From positions 1 to 64,000 of the forward strand of contig JADHWI010000001.1 in the NCBI GenBank assembly GCA_016783565.1: a stretch of 64,000 nt of DNA. Reading direction: 5' to 3'. The translations under genes were made by a program, and so were the position numbers. This DNA is from Kiritimatiellia bacterium (GTDB lineage Bacteria; Verrucomicrobiota; Kiritimatiellia; UBA8416; JADHWI01). Of this stretch, positions 59,886-64,000 are shown piece by piece (the stretch's first letter is position 1; every line of letters begins with the position of its first letter). The notes beneath the pieces were generated by a model that had not been told where the DNA came from, made no database searches, and was given only the letters and a program-made list of their open reading frames with translations.

Positions 59886-60077
59886 ATGGCTTCAGATGAC
59901 ATTGCCATACCCGTGCGTACGTCGGAGTTGGCAAATGTTGCGGCTGTAAACCTGACAGCGTTGGAGTTATCCGTCAGCAAAGTGGCAACATTAACAGAGA
60001 ACCTGCGCGGTGCGCTCGTAGAAACGGAGTACATCAGAGTAGTAAGCCGCGGCGACATGAACCGTATTCAGCTTTAA
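59886..60077 (+). pseudogene. Relic of a CsgG/LpoB-like protein gene
   Basis: The frame reads IAIPVRTSELANVAAVNL then SVSKVATLTENLRGALVETE and YIRVVSRGDMNRIQL before a stop. Intact family members read like IAVLDLEARGVSxxEVxxLTDRLRxELVxTGxFxVVERGxMDEIL. Conserved positions remain but VLDL has become AVNL, and the remaining two thirds of the protein is missing. The ORF track joins it to upstream antisense sequence of the LolA-like gene (59415), which I reject. It is probably a decayed fragment. Confidence 0.5.
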
Positions 60078-60157
60078 GCGATGCGACATGTTTGGGAAGC
60101 ACAGTGCCACCCGGGGTGGCGAAATAGTGCGTGGGTGTAACGCTGTCGGCGTCATGA

Positions 60158-60279
60158 ATGTGGGTATGGGAGTATGTGGGTTTTCTAAACCAGTGAAAGT
60201 GGCGGAGGCAATTCTGTCCCGACCTCCATGGGGAAGTCGGGATGCCCTCTCACAACCTCACACACTCACATACCCACAT
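60158..60279. repeat. MITE-like imperfect palindrome of about 122 bp
   Basis: The ends ATGTGGGTATG and CATACCCACAT are perfect 11-bp inverted repeats, extendable to about 26 bp with four mismatches. A central hairpin TCCCGAC/GTCGGGA is also present. No transposase is present. It occupies most of the 60078-60349 gap between the relic and the next ORF. The rest of that gap shows no other feature. Confidence 0.6.
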
Positions 60280-60349
60280 ACGTTTTGAGGTAAACAGGTT
60301 TTGTCACCACAATTTTGTGCTATTCTCATTGGTTGATATCGCAGTGCAG

Positions 60350-60475
60350 ATGGCTCGTATTCTTAAAGAAATTATTGAGGGCGACACGGAAATCAGTCAG
60401 GATATCCATGCGATGCCGGTCCTGACTCTTCGATATTGTTTTTATAAGCCAACAAGCGCAAGAAGCCATGGATAA
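60350..60475 (+). CDS. Possible 41-residue peptide upstream of the DUF3820 gene
   Basis: MARILKEIIEGDTEISQDIH then AMPVLTLRYCFYKPTSARSHG. Its stop overlaps the start of the next gene by eight bases, a coupling arrangement. No strong Shine-Dalgarno and no known family. Treat as tentative. Confidence 0.3.
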   Translation: MARILKEIIEGDTEISQDIHAMPVLTLRYCFYKPTSARSHG

Positions 60476-60698
60476 CGATATAGGGAAACCAGATCCTGAT
60501 GCGCTGCTGGAGCTGGCGACGTATCGCATGCCGTTCGGCAAGCACAAGGGCATGCGACTCGTGGATCTACCAGAACCCTACGTGGTCTGGTTTTCCCGGA
60601 AGGGGTTTCCAAAAGGTAAACTCGGTCGATTAATGCAAGAAGTGTATGAGATCAAGGTGAACGGCCTGGAATACTTGTTCGACCCCTGGCGCGACTGA
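60468..60698 (+). CDS. DUF3820 family small protein
   Basis: 76 residues. YRMPFGKHKGMRLVDLPEPYVVWFSRKGFPKGKLGRLMQEVYEIKVNGLEYLF is the complete DUF3820 domain (FGKxKGxxLxDLPExYLxWFxxKGFPxGxLGxLM). The family is small, conserved, linked in some databases to quorum-sensing-regulated factors or nuclease-associated domains, without clear function. A short N-terminal addition is present. It lies alone before the glutaredoxin unit. Confidence 0.88.
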   Translation: MDNDIGKPDPDALLELATYRMPFGKHKGMRLVDLPEPYVVWFSRKGFPKGKLGRLMQEVYEIKVNGLEYLFDPWRD

Positions 60699-60806
60699 CT
60701 GCCAGACACGCCATGGCCTTTACTCTCAGTTTTTAGTTAAAACCTGACTTTCCTTTGTGATAGCATCGTACCCGTGACAATACCCAATACGGATATGGAG
60801 AATAAA

Positions 60807-61103
60807 ATGACCCAGACACCAAAGATTGAGATCTTCTTCTCGCAGATGTGTGGCCTATGCCATGAAGCTATGGACTTCTTTCGCTCAAGAGGATTATCCT
60901 TCGAAACCTATGAAGTCCATTGGAAAGGCGAAGACCTTCTTGATTCGGAAAATGCTCGAGAATTAAAAAAACGTGTGCCAAACGTAGAATTTGTCCCTCA
61001 AATCTTCATTGATGGGCACCATATCGAAGGCTATCGATCGCTTGAGGAACTGATCAAGACGGGCGAAATCGAATCGATCCTATCTAATGGAGATATGGCA
61101 TGA
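60807..61103 (+). CDS. Glutaredoxin-like protein with CGLC centre
   Basis: 98 residues from the ATG at 60807 (GGAG 6 nt upstream); the track's GTG at 60774 is less likely. KIEIFFSQMCGLCHEAMDFFRSRGLSFETYEVHWKG is the thioredoxin fold with C-G-L-C instead of the usual CPYC; the cis-Pro is in VEFVPQIFIDGHHIEGYRSLEELIKTGE. It should reduce disulfides or bind glutathione or a Fe-S cluster. It overlaps the LOG-family gene by four bases. Confidence 0.88.
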   Translation: MTQTPKIEIFFSQMCGLCHEAMDFFRSRGLSFETYEVHWKGEDLLDSENARELKKRVPNVEFVPQIFIDGHHIEGYRSLEELIKTGEIESILSNGDMA

Positions 61104-61981
61104 ATGACAACTCTCACGCAGGCCTTGCAAAAAACCTCGAAGAAATTCTGGCGTCTCCTTCTTATCGAACGGCATACGAAGATGTGGACCTTTTCAAACG
61201 CGATGAGCTCCGACACATCCGCCTTGAAGTGGAGTTGTTGAAACCCGAACTTGTGCAACAGGATGAAGACATCGTCTCAACCATTGTCGTTTTCGGCAGT
61301 GCCCGAACACCAGATCTCGCCGAAGCGCAAAAAGCACTCATGCACGCACAGCTCGTATTCGAGAAATCACCAGACGATGAATCAGGAGCCGAGCTTCGCC
61401 GCGCAGAAAAGCGGATGGAACACGCAGGATATTACGAACAGGCACGCGAACTCGGACGTATTGTATCTTCAACATGTCAACTTGACGGACGCTGCGAATA
61501 TGTAGTGGTTACCGGCGGAGGTCCGGGTATCATGGAAGCTGCTAATCGCGGTGCATACGAAGTTGGAGCCAAAAGTATTGGCCTCAACATTACGCTGCCA
61601 TTTGAACAAAAACCAAATCCGTATATCTCTCCGGAACTCTGTTTTCAGTTCAGATATTTCGCAGCACGCAAAATGCACTTTTTAATGCGCGCCAAAGCAC
61701 TGGTAGCATTCCCCGGTGGATTTGGAACCATGGATGAACTTTTTGAAGCACTGACTCTGATTCAGACACGCAAGATGAAACGCATTCCTGTCGTATTGGT
61801 GGGCAAAGCATTCTGGGATCGCATCATTAACTTTGACGCATTTGTAGAGGAAGGGGTCATCTCTCCCGAGGACCTGAAACTGTTCCACATCGTAGAAACC
61901 GCTCAGCACGTCTGGGATGTCATCGCCCAATACTACATGGATGAAATCGAGCCGGAACATCCGCGAACCGTAGAATTCTAA
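61100..61981 (+). CDS. LOG-family protein (putative nucleotide 5'-monophosphate nucleosidase)
   Basis: 293 residues. IVSTIVVFGSARTPDLAEAQ, VVTGGGPGIMEAANRGAYEVGAKSIGLNITLPFEQ and FPGGFGTMDELFEALTLIQTRKMKRIPVVLVG are the LOG motifs (GGGxGxM and PGGxGTxxE). Relatives are cytokinin-riboside phosphohydrolases or PpnN-like nucleotidases; many are mislabelled lysine decarboxylases. The N-terminal 70 residues are an extra helical segment as in PpnN-type proteins. It is coupled to the glutaredoxin gene. Confidence 0.9.
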   Translation: MNDNSHAGLAKNLEEILASPSYRTAYEDVDLFKRDELRHIRLEVELLKPELVQQDEDIVSTIVVFGSARTPDLAEAQKALMHAQLVFEKSPDDESGAELRRAEKRMEHAGYYEQARELGRIVSSTCQLDGRCEYVVVTGGGPGIMEAANRGAYEVGAKSIGLNITLPFEQKPNPYISPELCFQFRYFAARKMHFLMRAKALVAFPGGFGTMDELFEALTLIQTRKMKRIPVVLVGKAFWDRIINFDAFVEEGVISPEDLKLFHIVETAQHVWDVIAQYYMDEIEPEHPRTVEF

Positions 61982-62007
61982 TCGCACAACGGCCCGGAAC
62001 CCGCAGT

Positions 62008-63291
62008 CTACCCTGCGAGCACCTTGTTACTCGACATGGCCGCAAGCATACCTCGCACGGACTCTTCCAAATCCAACGTGACGCGGCTCACCTCACTCCG
62101 CTTATCGGCGTGATATGCTTCAGCATGCGTCTTCAGGTCCACAGGGTCTCCCACACGAATGCACGCCTTACGTGGCCCCCACATACGCCGCTCCCCCAGC
62201 ACCTCCATCTCAAGCAGACAGAGAACATCCATAATTCGCTCAACCGTCATGCGCTCCCGAATATAATCGGCATATATTGCAATAAACTGTAACACGCGCC
62301 ATAGATCATCATACAACCTGCCGGCTGTAGCACGTCTCTCCCGAACAAGCATATTCTCATAGGCCGTCGTGGCTCCGTCCTGCTGCACAATCCTGTCGAC
62401 CGAATTGAATGCCCGGCGCACACGGTCCAGCAATGCCTCGCTCGGCAAGGGTTCAACCCCCAGTTGAATTTCAATGCGCGACACGACAAACTCTTTCATT
62501 GCTTGGATGCGTGTATTAAAGTCAGCCCCCTCCGGCGGCACTACACTATGTTTCTTTTCGTTTGCAATCAGGACTGCTTCGCTCACGCGCCGTATACGCT
62601 CAGGAATATCACCCGGTGCACGTTCTTTTCCCGCAAGCACCCGATCCTCCAGGCGAGTGAGCGAGGCATCAATCTCGGGCGTCATGTCTTTGAGGTACTG
62701 ATATTTTATCGCGATGGGCACACAGTACAATGAGGCTGAAGCATCCTGCTTCGCCGAGTCTTCATACGCCTTGAAAGCCAATTGCGTGACCCCCTCCTGA
62801 AACGGGATCACGGTGTCGTTCTGCCAAACCGTCTGCCCTTCGGGAAAAATCACCAGCCAACGTTTACCCTCGGAAAGAATACGGCGTGTCATCTGAAAGG
62901 ATGCGCGGTCCGCAGTGCCGCGAATGATCGAGTAAGCGCCCATTCGCTGCATCACCCATCCTGTCAGCCATGATGTCTCAAAAGCTTCCATGGCAGCCAG
63001 ATAGTTAAAGTCCACGCCAAGCTGCCGGGACATCTGCATCACAAGCAAGGGTTCGTGTCCCCCCGAATGGCTTGGCATCAATAAGCAACGGTTCCCCTGC
63101 AACGCCCGTAACCGGTTAAGCCCATCTCCCTGCACCTCAATCTCTGTTACTTTTAGCTGCGAGCGTATCCGAGCCGGCAACACCGTTGACCGACAAATGG
63201 CGCGTACCAAGCGGTTCTCTTTCGGGGGACGGAACGTAAAAGGCTTCGGACGACTGCGCGGATTTGCAGAAAGTATTTTGAAAACATCCAT
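62008..63291 (-). CDS. PlsC-like acyltransferase domain protein
   Basis: About 427 residues from the ATG at 63291 (AAGGAG upstream). A glycerolipid acyltransferase core is visible: CLLMPSHSGGHEPLLVMQMS in place of the HX4D motif, here H-x4-E; FNYLAAMEAFE; and LVIFPEGQTVW for FPEGTR. The second half (residues 200-427) is a long helical region without known family (RIRRVSEAVLIANEKKHS, LLDRVRRAFNSVDRI, ...). It may transfer acyl chains to a lipid or other acceptor. HX4E is rare and could lower activity. The neighbouring EF-hand gene is divergent. Confidence 0.75.
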   Translation of the reverse strand: MDVFKILSANPRSRPKPFTFRPPKENRLVRAICRSTVLPARIRSQLKVTEIEVQGDGLNRLRALQGNRCLLMPSHSGGHEPLLVMQMSRQLGVDFNYLAAMEAFETSWLTGWVMQRMGAYSIIRGTADRASFQMTRRILSEGKRWLVIFPEGQTVWQNDTVIPFQEGVTQLAFKAYEDSAKQDASASLYCVPIAIKYQYLKDMTPEIDASLTRLEDRVLAGKERAPGDIPERIRRVSEAVLIANEKKHSVVPPEGADFNTRIQAMKEFVVSRIEIQLGVEPLPSEALLDRVRRAFNSVDRIVQQDGATTAYENMLVRERRATAGRLYDDLWRVLQFIAIYADYIRERMTVERIMDVLCLLEMEVLGERRMWGPRKACIRVGDPVDLKTHAEAYHADKRSEVSRVTLDLEESVRGMLAAMSSNKVLAG

Positions 63292-63426
63292 AATCACTCC
63301 TTCCTCAGAAAACGAATCGTACTGGCGACGCCCGCTTAATGCAAGTCAGCCGAGCCCTCATCATTTTGACTTAATTGATGCGCAATAGACTTGATGCTCC
63401 TTTCCTGCAACCGTAATCTATCGATC

Positions 63427-64000
63427 ATGCCAACAAACAAACACTCTGCCATGCGATTCCGACAATTTGGTCGGACGTGCCAACTCCGCATAGAAAACGC
63501 ACAGGATCTTCACCATGTTCTGAACCTGGATGATGCACTGTGGGTGGCTACCAGCGTACCTTCGCCGGCATTCGCCGATACAGGCGATCTTGTCGCGGTC
63601 ATGGATCGCGACGGTTCCGGACGGATTACCAGTGATGAATTGAGAGCGGCCATTGCATGGTTCCTCAATAGTGTAAACAACCCTGAGGACGTCACAACCG
63701 GCGAGGAATGTTTAGCCCTTGAGAACATTAACCAGGACAGTCCCGATGGTTCTGCACTGCTCTCCTCTGCCGAATACATACTCAAAGCCCAGGGCAAAGC
63801 GGATGCAAAAAAGATCACCCTGCAAGAGGTCGCAGAGTTTTTGGACAAACTTACCGAACAACCATTAAATGGTGACGGAATTGTAGTGCCGGATGCAGCG
63901 AACAACGACGCATTGATCGTGTTCCTGAGAGATGCCGTTGCCTGTGTCAACGCCATGACGGATGCCAGCGGAAAACGAGGAGTCAACCGCAGCCAGTTGG
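63427..64000 (+). CDS. EF-hand protein, partial (runs off the window)
   Basis: An open frame from the ATG at 63427 to the window end, at least 191 codons, absent from the ORF track because no stop is reached. It begins MPTNKHSAMRFRQFGRTCQL and has a clear EF-hand calcium loop, MDRDGSGRITSDELRAAIAW (about residues 59-78). A second loop-like segment ENINQDSPDGSALLSSAEYI and a third, PLNGDGIVVPD, may follow. No signal peptide is visible. The rest is acidic and helical. Large EF-hand proteins occur in PVC genomes; the full size cannot be judged. Confidence 0.72.
   Translation, partial: MPTNKHSAMRFRQFGRTCQLRIENAQDLHHVLNLDDALWVATSVPSPAFADTGDLVAVMDRDGSGRITSDELRAAIAWFLNSVNNPEDVTTGEECLALENINQDSPDGSALLSSAEYILKAQGKADAKKITLQEVAEFLDKLTEQPLNGDGIVVPDAANNDALIVFLRDAVACVNAMTDASGKRGVNRSQL

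Noticed and set aside
59415-60077. 220-residue plus-strand ORF over the LolA-like gene
   Set aside because: Most of it is the reverse strand of the LolA-like coding sequence; only the last 63 codons show a family pattern and are listed as a relic.
1-64000. CRISPR array or rRNA genes
   Set aside because: No regularly spaced direct repeats and no rRNA-like sequence were seen anywhere in the window.

Overview
This window looks like a chromosomal segment of a Gram-negative bacterium with an LPS-type outer membrane (BamA, OmpH/Skp, LpxD, a LolA-like protein, an omptin-like barrel). I infer the PVC superphylum, most likely the Verrucomicrobiota/Kiritimatiellota side. The reasons are a divergent FtsZ beside an ordinary FtsA/FtsQ, a MurC-MurB fusion, a formylglycine-type sulfatase with a Tat-like leader, and a hairpin repeat after a tRNA. 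No 16S rRNA gene is present, so this assignment is inference.

Region 1 (1-10.8 kb) is accessory DNA and the most unusual part. Every gene is on the plus strand and the products are unrelated: two VapBC toxin-antitoxin pairs, a His-rich exported protein, three lipoproteins, an SGNH hydrolase, a beta-helix protein, a nucleotidyltransferase, an orphan antitoxin, a Tat-exported phosphoesterase, a sulfatase and a sulfatase relic. Nine gaps contain imperfect palindromes of 49-81 bp with the layout of integron attC sites: an AAC box, a short spacer, an L'' box with one extra base, a variable hairpin, an L' box, a short spacer and a GTT box just before the next gene. I read this as an integron cassette array without a visible integrase (CALIN-like) that ends against ftsZ. 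A structured minus-strand segment inside it (about 6.48-6.66 kb) may be a group II intron remnant.

Region 2 (10.8-17.7 kb, minus strand) is a division and cell-wall operon transcribed as LacI-type HTH, murC-murB fusion, ddl, ftsQ, ftsA, ftsZ. The HTH protein stops right after the hinge helix, and a perfect 14-bp palindrome with a central CG sits at its start.

Region 3 (17.8-38.9 kb) holds yceH, rplM-rpsI, a DEAD-box helicase, the arginine genes argJ-argB-argD-argG, thiD, a leucine-rich-repeat lipoprotein, an outer-membrane barrel, an omptin homologue, then hom-lysC-cimA-valS and a lipoprotein.

Region 4 (39.0-56.8 kb) is a dense plus-strand core block: ispE overlapping tRNA-Gln, then prs, rplY, pth, rpsF, ssb, rpsR, rplI, dnaB, bamA, ompH, lpxD, galE, pncC, recA, a short alaS, a zinc-ribbon protein, degP, a YugP-type peptidase and tRNA-Ala. 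It links translation, replication/repair and outer-membrane biogenesis.

Region 5 (56.9-64 kb) has a secreted YidD-like protein with a TPR/PGxGQ protein, a small PGCG protein, a LolA-like protein, a relic of a CsgG/LpoB-like gene, palindromic repeats, a DUF3820 protein, a glutaredoxin-LOG pair, an acyltransferase-like protein and the 5' part of an EF-hand gene that runs off the end.
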